Assembly (NCBI GenBank): GCA_963556695.1
Contig: CAUWAG010000007.1
Location: 558,001 to 622,000, forward strand
Direction: 5' to 3'
DNA: 64,000 nucleotides
DNA from: Anthostomella pinea
Lineage: Eukaryota > Ascomycota > Sordariomycetes > Xylariales > Xylariaceae
Shown: positions 41,513 through 53,322 of the stretch, piece by piece
Layout of the letters: each line of letters starts with the position of its first letter
Position numbering within the stretch: the stretch's first letter is position 1
The notes under the pieces: model-generated
Seen by the model: only the letters and a program-made list of their open reading frames with translations
The model's database searches: none
Told to the model about the DNA's origin: nothing
Program-made: the position numbers and the translations under genes

Positions 41513-42145
41513 ATTGCCTCGGAGGTCTGTCTTATACGCGGCCATGTACAGGCTCTTGTACGGGCTGCCCTGATCTGCAGGGTTTGATGAGAGGATACTC
41601 GAGAACATTGCACACACTATAGTACCATAACTCACATACAATGGTTCCCGAATCCCTCCTTTACCCTGTCGATTGTGATGTACATGTTATGTCTAGATGT
41701 AGCACGAAGACGAGGCAGAAAGTCGTCGGGAATTCAAAGCTGCGTACCTGTGATGATGTCTGAATACTCATGGTGTCAACCCGGAACTGAAGCATGCCTC
41801 GGGGCGGACTCGAAAAGAGTGACTTGAGACTTTGAGACCATTGCCCCAGGAGAGGAGACAGAGATACGGGTATTGTGCTCAATGTCAGAACTCTTCCGTA
41901 GATCTCAGACATTGTGCTGAAGGCTTGACTTAGGCAGCACGTCAGCACAATGGTCGTGGGACTGAGGATGCCCTGCAATATGGTCTTTCGTTAAGCAATG
42001 TTTCTTTTCCGTGAGCTCTTGGGGGCATCTCTGAAGCTTTATGCATGCTTCTCAGCGCTCGGCGAACCCAGGGCCCACCGACCATACTGGCTGAATCAAT
42101 GCTTGAGGAACTCCGTACAAAAGTATACCGCCGAATACGCGCCTT
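41513..42145. other. Intergenic, no gene seen
   Basis: Flank of the pseudogene and 3' flank of the SGNH hydrolase. The minus-strand frame at 41661-41978 lacks supporting features. Confidence 0.4.
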
Positions 42146-43290
42146 TCACATCCCATGCCTCCGAACATGTGCATCACGCGCTGTCGACTTCCCAAACTCA
42201 CCCTCCCCCTTCCACTTGTCATCAGTAACAGCCGTACCCGTATTTTTAGCCCCAGCCTCCTCAGCCTCTTCAGCATCCCGCTCCGCATCGCCATCGGCCC
42301 AGATGCCGTTCTCGACGGGCGCTCGCAGCCAGCCCTCGGCATCGACCTCGCGAATGCTCTCCTTAAAGATATCGCCCATCATCTCCAATCCCTCAAAGGT
42401 GGGATGCATGTCGTCGGACTTGATGAACTCGGCAGTCACGCGCCCGCGCAGCCCCTGGTCGTAGTGCTGCTCGGCCATGGCGACGTGCCGGCCCTCGCGC
42501 TCCAGGTCGATGGCCGCCTGGCGAATCTGCGCGTTGAAGCTCCTGATGCAGCGCTCCTTGGTCGGGTCCGGACTCATGACCAGGGTCGACAGGATCACGG
42601 TGGTGTTGGGAGCGGCTTCGAAGAGGAAGTCGACCAGGTCGCGCGTGTGGTCCAGCGCGTGGGCCGAGCCCCAGTGGTCCTCCTGGAAGCAGTCGCTCGA
42701 CCCCGCGTTGATGATGACGAGGTTCGGCTGCATGCGCGGAACGGCCTCTTTGGCCTTTTCGTGAAGGATCTGGACTGGCGTCGCAGGGAAGGCTTGGACG
42801 TCGTTGTTCTTGAAGTCGCCGAAGCGTTCCTTTACACAGAAATATGTCAGGAATATGCTGGCGACTCGGCTTGCTCTGTAAATGACCCGAGTTTCAACCT
42901 ACTGAACCAACGCAATTTACGGGATTGCCCAGAGACACGAGCCATTCCCGTAGCTGCTTGCGATAGGCACCCTGTGGGGGGTCGCCGAGGGTCATCGATG
43001 CTCCTATGAACATGATGCGCAACGGCATGCTGTCGGCTATGGGGCCACCCTTAGGCTTCTCTAGAATGCTGTCCAAGGGGTTGCCGACGGGATTTGTGGC
43101 AGTGAATGAACCGAGTCCCAGCCAAAACACTGTCGTCACGGCCTCTCTGTGAGTGAAGGTATCTGGACATGAGACAACAAGGCGTACCGATCGGAGCAGA
43201 TACAAAGGCGAATATGGCCGCCATCTTGTACAGTCCCCGTAATTGCCTCCATTGCGCTGCTATGGCGCTCGTTGTCGACGCCGGCATCAT
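42146..43290 (-). CDS. Membrane-anchored SGNH hydrolase (GDSL-like acylhydrolase)
   Basis: Three exons: 43188-43290, 42903-43144 and 42146-42829, in phase, 342 residues. Introns are 43145-43187 (43 nt, short) and 42830-42902 (73 nt, CTGAC branch). The N-terminus has a short cytosolic part, then a hydrophobic anchor spanning the first splice (FAFVSAPI|EAVTTVFWLGLG). Block I is FIGASMTLG (GAS in place of GDS, a common variant), followed by VNCVGSERFGDFKNND. Block III reads NAGSSDC, where the family usually has GxND, so the oxyanion-hole Asn is Ser. Block V is DDMHPTFEG with the catalytic Asp and His. The C-terminal tail is acidic/Ala-rich. It is likely an esterase of unknown substrate facing the secretory lumen. 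The first exon is the least certain. Confidence 0.75.
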
Positions 43291-43609
43291 GATCTTTGGC
43301 GTATGCGTCTCCTGATGTCGCGCGTTCTGTATTCAGAGCCATCATCGAGGAGAGCGCCGCGTGCAGACTTCTGGGTGAGAGCTGACGGTTGAAACTTCAA
43401 CCTGGCGCCAAGGCCTTGGGTTATTGGCTGGGTTCCGGGTAGCCGGCACTGCTGGCTAGCCCCTGAGCCCTGGCCGCGTGGACGACTCGAGTAGAGGGCG
43501 GTCAGAGCTGGCAGTTTCTACGAATGCAGATCGACAAGGTGAGATAAACAAGTTGTAATGTTGACTTGCTGTATGCAATTACCTCCTTTCGATTAAGGAA
43601 ACCAGTGTT

Positions 43610-44072
43610 ATGGGTGGTGTTGACTCCCTTGAGGCTCTATCCAGAGCTACTCCTAGAGCTCCGCCCATCAACTGGCAACGAATTTTAGGAGCTCTAGACG
43701 AAAGCAACCTGGATACTCGGTCGTCCACACCAGGAAGGAAGCGAGATATATGTGTCGAATGCGGACCCAGACTTACTATGCGCCCCATTTTGAAGATTTG
43801 CACTTCCTCTAAGGTTATGTAGCTTATGTGTCGTTCGCTGGCAGGTGGCTGCAGTCGACTCTAGTGATCAGACTCGGAGGTCTGCGGTATATAAAGGAGG
43901 AGCCCTACGCGACGGTCCAGAAACCTCCCAATGGTGCTGCAAATCAGGAGAATTCGTGCAGAGCCCATCTGAAGTCACCCATTGCAAAGGCCGCAGACAA
44001 CCGACTGGGTGCTGGCGATGCCGCTCATTCCAGGCCGTAGACGGTATTTGGGATTTTGAAGACTCCCGATGA
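43610..44072 (+). other. Possible Cys-rich (zinc-ribbon-like) exons, uncertain
   Basis: Two neighbouring frames contain Cys clusters: ATG 43610 onward with DICVECGPRLTM and KICTSSK, and 43845-44072 in another frame with WCCKSGEF, THCKGRRQPTGCWRCRSF. A further ETCGKCHVRLR lies at about 44095. Together they resemble W-C-C / C-C ribbon proteins of fungi, but no consistent splice path links them. A TATATAAA at 43888-43895 falls between them and would instead suggest a promoter. It may be a decayed gene. Confidence 0.25.
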
Positions 44073-46070
44073 GCCACCGGGAATAACAACAGAGACCTGC
44101 GGCAAATGCCATGTCCGTCTGAGATCCCTGGAAGCCGCAGCAGCTCAGTCTGCTTAGATATGTATGACAGAACAGAGGAGCTCAGCTGACTCTGGGCCAT
44201 GAACCAACCAGTCGGGAGGAAATATTGAAGAGATGCATGGTCAAGCCTTGGCGGATTGATTACATGCCTGATCAAGCCGTAAGGTGTGTAGGTACTGGGG
44301 AACGGCTTGCCGACTTGGACGGCCTGCCACCCGCATCCTACTTGCTTCGCCTTGCGAACGGAGCGAGCCGACGGTCAATGGCGATTCGCCGAACAGCTCA
44401 GCCCTCGAATCCAAGAGCACACATGGCCAAGACATCAGGCCCGACTCGCGAGACGTGTTGGTGAACGTCCTCTACCAGGACAACCAATGGTTGCGCAGCG
44501 TTGAGCATTGTCAAAAGACGGCAGCGAGAAGACCGGGGTCCAGAGGTTGTTTCGGTTGGTGAGCTGGTAATTGACGCAACATGTGTATTGGCATGCGACA
44601 TCACTTAATATCGACGAAGCGCCTGTGCTCTTGGATGTCGACTTCGCAGTCGGTTGTCGCTTGCCGATTGCGAGGGAATGCGGGCAGACGGGATGTCTTT
44701 GAAGGAATCGCAAGTAATTGGAATTAGGGTCGAGACGGGACGGCCACGGCTGAATCACCATACCATTTATACCTCGATACAGTAAGCCGTAACAGTCCGG
44801 CTATGCGGCTGGGCTGCGCATACATACGGGTCTGCGGGCCTATGCAGCGGTCTGTCGGGGTATTGGCCCTTGGGTAGGTATGTGACAGGGAAAGATTTGG
44901 AAAAGCAGAAACCAAAGCCATAGGACAGCGAAACCCGGCTCGCATGGAAATTCCCCGTGTCATGCTGGGTTCGGTAAGAAGAAGGGGAAGCAAGATTGGA
45001 GGCATGTTACATGCATGGTAGGTAGTTGATCCATGGTGTTGCTGCAGCAGCATTATACCTAGCTCTGGTATAATAGCAGGATGTTATGTCCGGCGTAGCC
45101 TCGATGTACCTGTCAACCGCACATGAGCTCAGATGGGTGCAAAAAGAGTATCCCCACGCACTCTATATGTGATCTGGTTGTCTTGGACGAGGTGGTGAGG
45201 AGGTCCAGTGTCTACGGTATTCGGTGTTGAGGATGAAAGTCAGGTATGGATGAATATTAGAAAGAGGTGCGCCACGTATCAGCCTCCCAAGCCACCACGC
45301 CAAGCAGCGGGCCAGCGGGCGGACAGTGGTGGGGCTTACACTTTATTAGGGGTAGGCACGTGATGTCGCTGCCCGCCTGAACGCGTAGGCAGGTATTATT
45401 GTACATGGGAAGGCAAGTACCTACCCTCCAACTTCCAAGGCTCTGGGCATTGGGCAAGCTCCTTCCATGTAACACGCAGACACGTACCCGTGTCTTGAAT
45501 GATGCTCAGACTCTCCCGCCAGCCCGCCCTTCGAAGCTCGCCAACGCTGGCGCTATGTCACTATGTGCTACGCCTACGCACGGCTCGCACTCTTGCCAGT
45601 GACCGTCTCATGCCCGCGAGTTGCCTAACCGTTAGGTAGATACAACTTACAAGTCTGTCACCAACGACGCGGCCATGTCACCTCTGTCACCAACAACATC
45701 ACCAGCACCCGCACACGCACCATCACCAGCACCACAAGCACGTTGACAAGAGAAAGTGACGATGATCTGTGGATGAAGAGTGGCGGCTGGTTCCGTGTCC
45801 GACGAGTGAGCCGCGTCTGTCTGTTCACGGTACGCTGACATAGTGGCCGCCCATTCATCTTATCTCGTCCCTCCATCTTCTTCGTGCCGTCCCGTCTCGT
45901 CTCTATCCACCTGCATCTTGCATCTACGTATGTAGGCAGTAGGGCTCCCTCTGTCCGATACATAGCAGCATAACTCTACTTCGCTTCTCACATTCATCTT
46001 TCCCAATACGTTCTTCTATCGCAGTATTCTTCTGCCCTTTCTTACCTTTCTTACCTTCCTTTCTATCACA

Positions 46071-46096
46071 TTACTTACTTACTTACTACTTACTAC
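46071..46096. repeat. (TTAC)n microsatellite
   Basis: About six TTAC/TACT tetranucleotide copies in the pyrimidine-rich leader region upstream of the GCR1_C gene. Confidence 0.7.
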
Positions 46097-46509
46097 TCTC
46101 GAGACCTGCCTGTTCGCTGCGCAGCCCGGCTAGTCCGGAGGTCCGTGTGATCTAATCCTTCTTTTTATGAGCCCTGCTTTCCTGTTTCCCTTCGCGCCAG
46201 ATACCGGTAACCTCCAGCTACTACTCAAATCATTCTAATCCCGTGGACTTTTTATTCTATTTTATCTACTATTTTCGACCAACCAACCCACTCTCTTTCC
46301 TCCCCGTCACAGTCAGTCCTGTCCAGTTCAACCCGCTGCCAGCGTGTTAGCCAGACGGTGCGTGTGAGCGCGTTAGGTGCGTATTATTGCGTGTATGCAA
46401 GGTGTGGTCTACTTGTAGCAAGCACCACCACCACCAACCAAACCAGCCAGCAGCCAGCCAGGAGGCTGCGGAGCCCTGCCGGCTGTTGTATCGAACCTAC
46501 GCAACCGCC

Positions 46510-47683
46510 ATGCTTCCTTCGCCGTCGACCGGCATTACCACTAGCAGACCGCCCCCATCTACCTTTACCACCTCCGTCACGGCTCCAGGTCCAAGTCCAA
46601 TCATCCCAACTCCCACTAGCACCACTCCAGCTCCTGGCCCTGCTGCAGCTGTTGCAGGGGCGGCTACCCAGCCCACCCTGAAGCGACCGGCTGCATCCGA
46701 CCTGCAGCGCAGTGCCGGCGCCAGCGCCACCCCATCCAAGAGGCAAGCTACTGCTTCTAGTAATAATAACACACGAACGATCCCGAATCCGAGTCCATTT
46801 CAGACTCCATTTCAGAGTCCGTTTCAGATGCCCGCAGCTTCCTCCTCAGCAGCTGCTGCGCCCCGGACCCAGCTTCAGTTCCAACCTGCCATGCCCTTGC
46901 CTATGCCCGCTGTCGTCACCGAGGATCAATTGCAAGGCCGGTCACCTGAGCAGTTGATCGCCACCATCCTCCAGATACAGGCCCAGAACCAACAGTATGT
47001 CGCGCAGATCAACGCCCAGTACGATAACATCAACCAGCAGCTGAACGAGCTGAGGGGCAGTCTGGTGGCCTCCCACCAAGCCGCTGCGTCTGTAAGTCTA
47101 AGAACACACCGGTCCGACCTCCGCCGCGCTGCATTTGCTCACCGCCACTCCCTAGGCCCTGACATCCCGAGAACCCGTGATGCGAAGTATCATACCTCCT
47201 CCGCCGCCTCCGCTGCAGACGGCTGTACCCCTGCCGCAACCGCCGACTATCCAGACCCCAAGCCGTCCTTCTCGGGCTCCGCCAGTCTCTCCCAGTCATC
47301 AACATGCTGTATCCAGGCCATCTGTTCCAGCCCTGCAGTCTCCAGCTGCCGGCCCTCCGCAGTTCGACTACCGCACTGTGGCCACGGTGGAGGAGGTGTG
47401 GAAAGAGTATCGAGAGGGCATGGACGGTCAGCCGGCCATCGAAGCGTTAGACGCACAGTGGGGTTCGAGATGGCGACCCGAGCCGCGAGGCCGAACATGG
47501 TATTCGAGACGAAAGGTGATATGGGACAAGATCAAAGATTACATCGCCGAAGGGATGGATGAGGCCGAGGCGGTCCGAGAGGTAGAGATGCTACGCGACG
47601 GCGGGACCATCAACAAGCTTATTCGCATGTTGCAGGACGAGCGGAAAGACAAAGGCATTGGGGATGACAGTATGGTGGGCTAG
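46510..47683 (+). CDS. GCR1_C-domain DNA-binding protein
   Basis: Two exons: 46510-47091 and 47156-47683 (intron 64 nt, GTAAGT donor, CTAG acceptor), 369 residues. ATG 46510 in good context (CCGCC-ATG) is the first in frame; the open frame continues upstream only from a TTG. The N-terminus is Pro/Thr/Ser/Ala-rich with a tandem Pro-Phe-Gln repeat (FQTPFQSPFQMP). A Gln-rich coiled coil follows (EQLIATILQIQAQNQQYVAQ). After a second Pro-rich linker, the C-terminal domain TVEEVWKEYREGMDGQPAIEAL ... WGSRWRPEPRGRTWYSRRKVI resembles the GCR1_C family (yeast Gcr1, Msn1, Hot1), a DNA-binding domain of transcription activators. It is likely a nuclear transcription factor; its targets are not deducible here. 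Confidence 0.85.
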
Positions 47684-49269
47684 GACGGCAGCCCCGCCAC
47701 ACGATTCAGGTTCGGCGTTTTCAGGAGCGGCATTGATACCACACACATTCTGAAATGTTGCATTTACGCACTGGCTGCTTGGGGCTGCCACAGCAGATAC
47801 TGCCTTGTAATGACCATGTTTCTCGATAGTCGAGTCGGATGAGTTACCTCGTCTCGACTACATTTTCATGTACGGTTCACTGGTTGAACACAGATCTGGC
47901 CGGCAGGCATTCGGGCAGAGCAGCATGGTAGTTTAGACCTATCTAAACTCACCCCGCGCTGGGCATGGAAGCGTTGCCTTCATCCCTCTCGGCTTCATAA
48001 CGTCGAGCATGCTTGACGCGCGTCTGAAGTTGCTTCTCAGCTTTGTGTCATTGATGAGTTGCGTTGCGGCATACACTCATGGCCGGCCATGGGCATTACC
48101 GTAAAGGCGTGATCTGACGTCTCTCTGCCTTCACCGAGCACAGCCAGTTGTGCCTCAGTCGGGCGCCTCACTAGACATTCCCAACAACCAAGAGAAAGTG
48201 GCGAAGCGTTCGGAGTCCGTGTATACCAATCAAGTGGTTTGGTCGGGCAGATCTCAGTCGGTTAACCGCAGCTTGGCGGTTTAATGGCTTGCATAATCGA
48301 TTCGGTATTCATCGGGATACGGAAGTGGGCAGGTATGCGTTTCATACAAGCGACTTCGCCGGTGCAACCTCTTATGACAGACAGTAAGCATATTGGAGAC
48401 CCCTACCAGCATGATGTGCCTAATAACCATGATGAGCGGCACTCGGCACGATAGTGCGCGTCGACGTGGTCATGTATAGGAGCCATATCAGTCAATACTG
48501 ACTCAAACCCACTGACGACGGCTTGCGTTGTCATCGAATTCATCATAGCAGCTCTTAATGGCGCAAGCGACTCAGCCTCACCATCTGACGACGACGCCTG
48601 CACTACGCACTTGGAGCGTCCAGTTCGGCTATGCAGATTGAGCTTGTGGTCGTGGCAGTAGCTTTACGCAACTCGATGCGACGGTCAGCCATCGTACCCT
48701 TCCACGATGGGTCCAAGATCAGAACATGATTCTGCTACACGGAGACATGACGAAACCTATCTGGTCCGGACTGCCTCGATAGATGCGGCATCGATAGATA
48801 ATGCTCATCTCATTACCTGCGCACCTTTTTCGCACTCCTGTTCTGGCAGCCCCTATTGGAAGTTTGTGGATGGGGTGGGAACAACAAACAACAGCGACAA
48901 AGGAGACACAAAGCACGGCACAACTTTATTGTCAATGTTCCGGCGAGGACTATTTCAATAGATGGATGAATGGAATTGTTCGCTGTTGGAGATACCTCTA
49001 ACGTTCACATATAACACTAACAGCCCAGTCCACTCGGGCACACCTCACAACAAATTCTCAAGAGCAATCTGGCCTCGATCCTCGAACTGAAAATACAGCT
49101 TTGGGATACAGTAAGTCGTCACCAGCTCCAATTCATAACCAGTATCACATCGCCGCTACGCATCATGTGCATTCACGTGTTTGTACACAACACCTCGGCC
49201 ACGCATGACACCCGGCTCTTCAGTTTGCTAAATATAGTCACAGGCTACACGGTTTGATCCCCGTTCCAG
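47684..49269. other. Intergenic of about 1.6 kb
   Basis: No supported gene. The last about 150 bp may contain the first exon of the next gene, but I could not define it. Confidence 0.4.
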
Positions 49270-50859
49270 GATCCCTACGGCCTGGAATGTTCAACTCCGT
49301 GCTATGTCGGTCTGGTAGCTAAACACGAGCAATGTCTGTGGCACGGACGCTGCTGTAGGCTCGAGAAATCGAAGATCTGCCGTCACACGGATGCTGGCAG
49401 GTGCACCAACTGGACCAAGTATCATCATGTCAGCACGAACGGCGACGACGACGATACACAATTCTTGCACAAATACATACAGTATCCGCCCTCTTTCCTG
49501 GTATTCTGTGCGCACTTCTTCAAGGTCGGCGTCGAGACATCGCTTGCTGAAATGTATCGCACGCAGATACAGAGACGGCTCGACCGCGTGTACAGCGATC
49601 TAGGTCCCAACGAGCGGCCCTTCCTCGAACAACAGGCAAATTACTTCGTCGACATGCGAAAGCTCGGCGAGGCTATTCTTGGTCAGTTCGCCGTGTACTG
49701 GGATATGCAGGCCAACCCAGGCCCTCAGACCCTTCAAGCACCGAGATTTTCGCTTCGACCGGGACGGGGTAGGTACCCGGAGGGCCTCGCGACCGGCCCT
49801 GAGGAGTTGCAGTTCCGAGGAGGTCCCTGGGTTTCGGATGACAAAGGCACTGTCGCGTGGTCTTATAATGTACACGTCGGCTTGTGGCCTCAATTAACCA
49901 CTATTATATCGCAACTGTCACTGTGCGATGACCCGAGCTTGTTCCCTTGGTGCTATTTCCCACAGCCGCCTGCTCAGACCCAGGACATGCTTCTCGCTCC
50001 TCCGCAGTCCACAATGTCGACCGGCACCGCTCAGCTCATGGATCTGGATGGTCCAGTAGGTCCTTTACCACCCCCTCGCAATCCACTGGTGGCGCTGCCC
50101 CAGTCTCTTGACATGCAGACTCTTGACCTGCAGATTATGCAGTCTCTTGACATGCAGTCTCTTGACATGCAGCAGCTACGTGGTATAAACCCAGGGGCGG
50201 ATCTAACCCCTACGCCTGTATCTCAAGCATACTCAGATGGTCAGGCTGCGAACGGAGCATCAGCACCAGCAGCGGCAGTACCAGACGTATACGATTCCAC
50301 GCCCTATCCGCAGGAATCCTTTGCGAACCTCCCCAAGACGTATGGTGAACATGTTCAATTAGAAGACATGGTAAGCCTTGACCTGATGCTCCCCCTGGAC
50401 CCCCTACCACCGCAGATTACCGAGGACGTGATGCCATCGAACCACGAACACGGTGGTGATCAGGTCGGCAGCGGTGAAGATGACACTGGCTTTCTTAACG
50501 CAGCGGCTGTGCCAGACGTATACAAGTCCATGTCCGATCCGCAAGAATTCTTTGCGAACGGCCCCGAGCCGTATGGTGAATATGTCCAATTGGGAGACAT
50601 GGTAAACCTCGACATGGTAGACCACGACATGGTAGACCACGACATGGTAAACCTCGACATGGTAAACCTGGATATGGTAAACTTCGACATGGTAGACCCC
50701 GACATGGTAAACCTACCCCTGGACCCCCTACCACCGCAGATCACCGAGCACGCAACGCCGGCGATCCCCGAACACGGTGGCGACTGGGACGGCGGCGATG
50801 AAGATCACACAGACGTTATTGACGCAGCGCACAGTGTACTCGATGAGATAGGCTGGTGA
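49270..50859 (+). CDS. Unrecognised protein: Cys-rich N-terminus, acidic repeat-rich C-terminus (5' end uncertain)
   Basis: The frame is open and protein-like from a probable splice acceptor (TTCCAG at 49264-49269) to TGA at 50857-50859, about 529 residues. The N-terminus is a dense Cys cluster (LECSTPCYVG, HEQCLWHGRCCRLE, KICRHTDAGRCTNW) with seven cysteines, possibly metal-binding. If translation began at the first ATG (49552) this cluster would be lost, so an upstream exon is likely. Next comes a helical region (RTQIQRRLDRVYSDLGPNERPF), then an acidic, Pro-rich C-terminus built from repeats: LDMQ units, two large repeats each starting AAVPDVY and ending LPPQITE, and eight DMVNL-type pentapeptides. 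I do not recognise a family. The acidic, hydrophobic-dotted tail would suit a transcription activation domain; that is inference. Confidence 0.6.
   Translation, partial: DPYGLECSTPCYVGLVAKHEQCLWHGRCCRLEKSKICRHTDAGRCTNWTKYHHVSTNGDDDDTQFLHKYIQYPPSFLVFCAHFFKVGVETSLAEMYRTQIQRRLDRVYSDLGPNERPFLEQQANYFVDMRKLGEAILGQFAVYWDMQANPGPQTLQAPRFSLRPGRGRYPEGLATGPEELQFRGGPWVSDDKGTVAWSYNVHVGLWPQLTTIISQLSLCDDPSLFPWCYFPQPPAQTQDMLLAPPQSTMSTGTAQLMDLDGPVGPLPPPRNPLVALPQSLDMQTLDLQIMQSLDMQSLDMQQLRGINPGADLTPTPVSQAYSDGQAANGASAPAAAVPDVYDSTPYPQESFANLPKTYGEHVQLEDMVSLDLMLPLDPLPPQITEDVMPSNHEHGGDQVGSGEDDTGFLNAAAVPDVYKSMSDPQEFFANGPEPYGEYVQLGDMVNLDMVDHDMVDHDMVNLDMVNLDMVNFDMVDPDMVNLPLDPLPPQITEHATPAIPEHGGDWDGGDEDHTDVIDAAHSVLDEIGW
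50101..50175. repeat. In-frame repeats encoding SLDMQ/TLDLQ units
   Basis: CAGTCTCTTGACATG and variants repeated about five times in frame, giving a Leu/Met/Gln-rich stretch. Confidence 0.75.
50596..50715. repeat. Eight in-frame 15-bp repeats (GACATGGTAAACCTC type)
   Basis: Eight tandem 15-mers alternate between GACATGGTAAACCTC and GACATGGTAGACCAC types with few changes, encoding DMVNL/DMVDH. They lie within the second of two larger protein repeats; the first copy has a single equivalent unit (DMVSL), so the array expanded after the larger duplication. Confidence 0.88.
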
Positions 50860-51866
50860 TTACTTAGCATCAGAAGACTTGCATGACTCGGAGGCGTGTG
50901 GCTGTCTCTTTCTTTCAATGCTCCACGTCCCGTGCATATCCCCATGCGTGAAATAGCTCCATCACAACGTATTGCTTCCTCTTCAATGCCGTGAATCCGG
51001 CCACTCCACCCTCGGATGGCGTGGATGGATCGCCAGTGCAGGAAACCTGCTCACTGGACATTTCGGTTGTGGGTATCACTCATATGCAAGTTACATTGCA
51101 CCGAACCCCCCATGAAATATACTCAACCGATTATTCAGTATATCATAATCGGTATGTAGTAGCACCATACGAGCTTCACCTGACAAGAATCCAGCTCGTG
51201 ACGTGTAAACCTTGCCTGCTTTGGTCTGCCAGACGGCCGCATGGCAGAGACAATGAAATTCTGCAGAGCCCACGGGGAATGGAGGCAGATTTGGAATACC
51301 ATCGATAGATATCTTGTTACCGGCCCAGTCGATGCCGTTAGTTACCCCAATGCCACCCTCTGCTGGCCCTCTTGGCTCTCCCACAGTGTACTGCGAAGCG
51401 TTTGCATCGACCGTATCATTCTGGTTGCGCTGTACGTCTGAACGCCAGCGGGAGGACTAACTTACCACTGGCATTGACATGTGCCACACTGAAGTGGAGC
51501 GACATATCGTGTAGGAGGATCGAGATTATTGTAGGCAGTCAATGAGACGGACCCTGGTTGCTCCTTGAACTCTAGTCTCTTTGTTGGTAATGACTTGGAG
51601 TTTCTAGGAGGTTTCCGGAAGCAGGCTCCATTGTTCTCAAGCAATCAACTTGTAACAATCTGACGTGCCTCTCGTAACCAAAATCACAAAGGAAACAGCA
51701 AATTATGAATAAATACATCCCAGAAAGATATAATAGAGTAATGTATGTCATGGTTGGTCAATTGTTACCGGACGAACCCTGGGCAGAATTAACGATAATC
51801 CAAGTAAGCCTTTCGCCGGCAGCCTCTTTATCAACCTTAAGTGAACTAGCATCTTGAACGGGAGGC
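50860..51866. other. Intergenic of about 1 kb
   Basis: No supported gene. Frames at 50991-51308 and 51091-51384 overlap on opposite strands with no domain. Confidence 0.4.
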
Positions 51867-52936
51867 ATGCCCCAATCCAAGGCTACAAAAAGTGAGGGCA
51901 CTGCCTCGGATATTACCAATGAGTTATCATTGTCAACTGAGGCCGAGGTTGACGCCGGCAGTCAAAGCCTTGAGAAGAACGACGAGTCTCCAGCACGGCT
52001 ATGGCCGCCACCACTGTACCAGGCATACTGCCTAGATCATTTCCTGATGGAGTGCTCCATATACCACGACGAGGAGAACAGGAAGTTCAGAATTATGGCT
52101 GACCAGCTCCGGATTCTGACCCAAATGACAAAGAAACCAAGTAAATGGTCAGCGGCGCCAACGAGGGTGCAGCCTTCCAGACGTGCTAGAGAGAAGAGAG
52201 CGAACCCAGAGGCCGAGACAAAGACCAAGACGATTCAGTCTCAAAGTGTTTCGCAAGAGGACGAAGAGGAAAAGTCAGTAGAACCAGATCCAGCGGAGGC
52301 AGATAAGGGCCTGAAGGTCTTGCATGAGCGTCTTGACCTCCACATTCCATGGCTAGATTACAAGGAGCAGCTTTACACTCGCGTGAGGGAGACATCTGAC
52401 CATCTGAACGCCAAGAACGAGGGTGAAGGGGTAAGACAGTCTGGCTACTCTCGCAGTATTTCATTTCGAGCTCGCTGACCGACGATAACTTACAGGTCCG
52501 TACGCCAACGCACACAGACTGCGCCTTCGCCGGTGCATTGGCACTCGAGTGTCGCTACTGCGGACTCCGCGACACGATACTAGACGAAGGCGCCCTCACC
52601 CCGAGAAAACTGGCGCCACCAGCACCAATGCATCTGATCGAAGCCGAAGACATCCTTCCCGACCAGGTGGGTCAATTTGCGGGCATCACATTCGCAGTCG
52701 ATATCTGCGGCGTCGAAGAGAAGCTCGTCCTGCTCAAGCTCGTTGGGCTGCAGGACATCTGCAAGGACGAACTCGAGCGGACAGGGACAGGTTCGCCAGA
52801 CGGCGTGGGTGATACGAAGACAGAGTCCGAACCGGCTAGCAGTGCCAGGTCGACGAAGAGAGTTCGGGCCAAGGAGACGGACACCGCGAACAAGAGTGAA
52901 ACCGTCTCGACTCGCAAGAGAAGGAAGGTAACTTGA
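51867..52936 (+). CDS. Unrecognised nuclear-type protein, two exons
   Basis: Exons 51867-52430 and 52496-52936 (intron 65 nt, GTAAGA donor, CTTACAG acceptor, clean phase 0), 334 residues from ATG 51867. The N-terminus is Ser/Glu-rich; a short aromatic motif follows (LWPPPLYQAYCLDHFLMECSIY), then basic and acidic stretches (PSRRAREKRANPEAE, EDEEEKSVEPDPAEADK). Exon 2 holds a compact segment with CRYCGLRDTILDEG and AGITFAVDICGVEEKLVLLKLVG, then a Ser/Lys tail ending in a nuclear-localisation-like TRKRRKVT. The tail and charge pattern suggest a nuclear protein. No known domain; the CxxC pair alone is not enough to call zinc binding. Confidence 0.7.
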
Positions 52937-53322
52937 TTGGAGTCACGGGCCATCGCTTGCCGGTTTACAGGCATACCGGTGTAGGTAGGAGAAGCTTGGT
53001 ACGGTAGAATCTAGAGTAGTCAGGGCAAGTAGTCGGCAAAGCCATTAGAGGGTAATAGCGAACGGTCCGTTAGTTGATACAGTGAGTCGCCCTGGAGTAA
53101 TATAGTATTGAATCGTCTCAACCGCTTGATGTCATCATTTTCTTGCATCGTTATGCCGAGGACCGTTGAGCTTAGACATACCACGATTATACCTGGAACA
53201 TATTAGACCTTTCGTTAGACCTTTCGACGTAAAACCGGCTCCTCTATGAATCTCATGTTATCACGGAAAAGCTTGCGAATCTGCTTGCGGAAGCTCGAGC
53301 CTCGGAAGAATCTTCGTCCTTG
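52937..53322. other. Intergenic between convergent genes
   Basis: 3' flanks of the unknown nuclear-type gene and the GNAT gene. Two near-identical TTAGACCTTTCG words lie at 53203-53226. No gene seen. Confidence 0.5.

Larger units (their letters stand above)
43291..46509. other. Gene-poor stretch of about 3.2 kb
   Basis: Apart from the weak candidate at 43610-44072 I see no gene. It holds a CACCAGCAC-type run (45690-45740), a (TTAC)n run at about 46071-46096 and a pyrimidine-rich leader before the GCR1_C gene. Confidence 0.4.
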
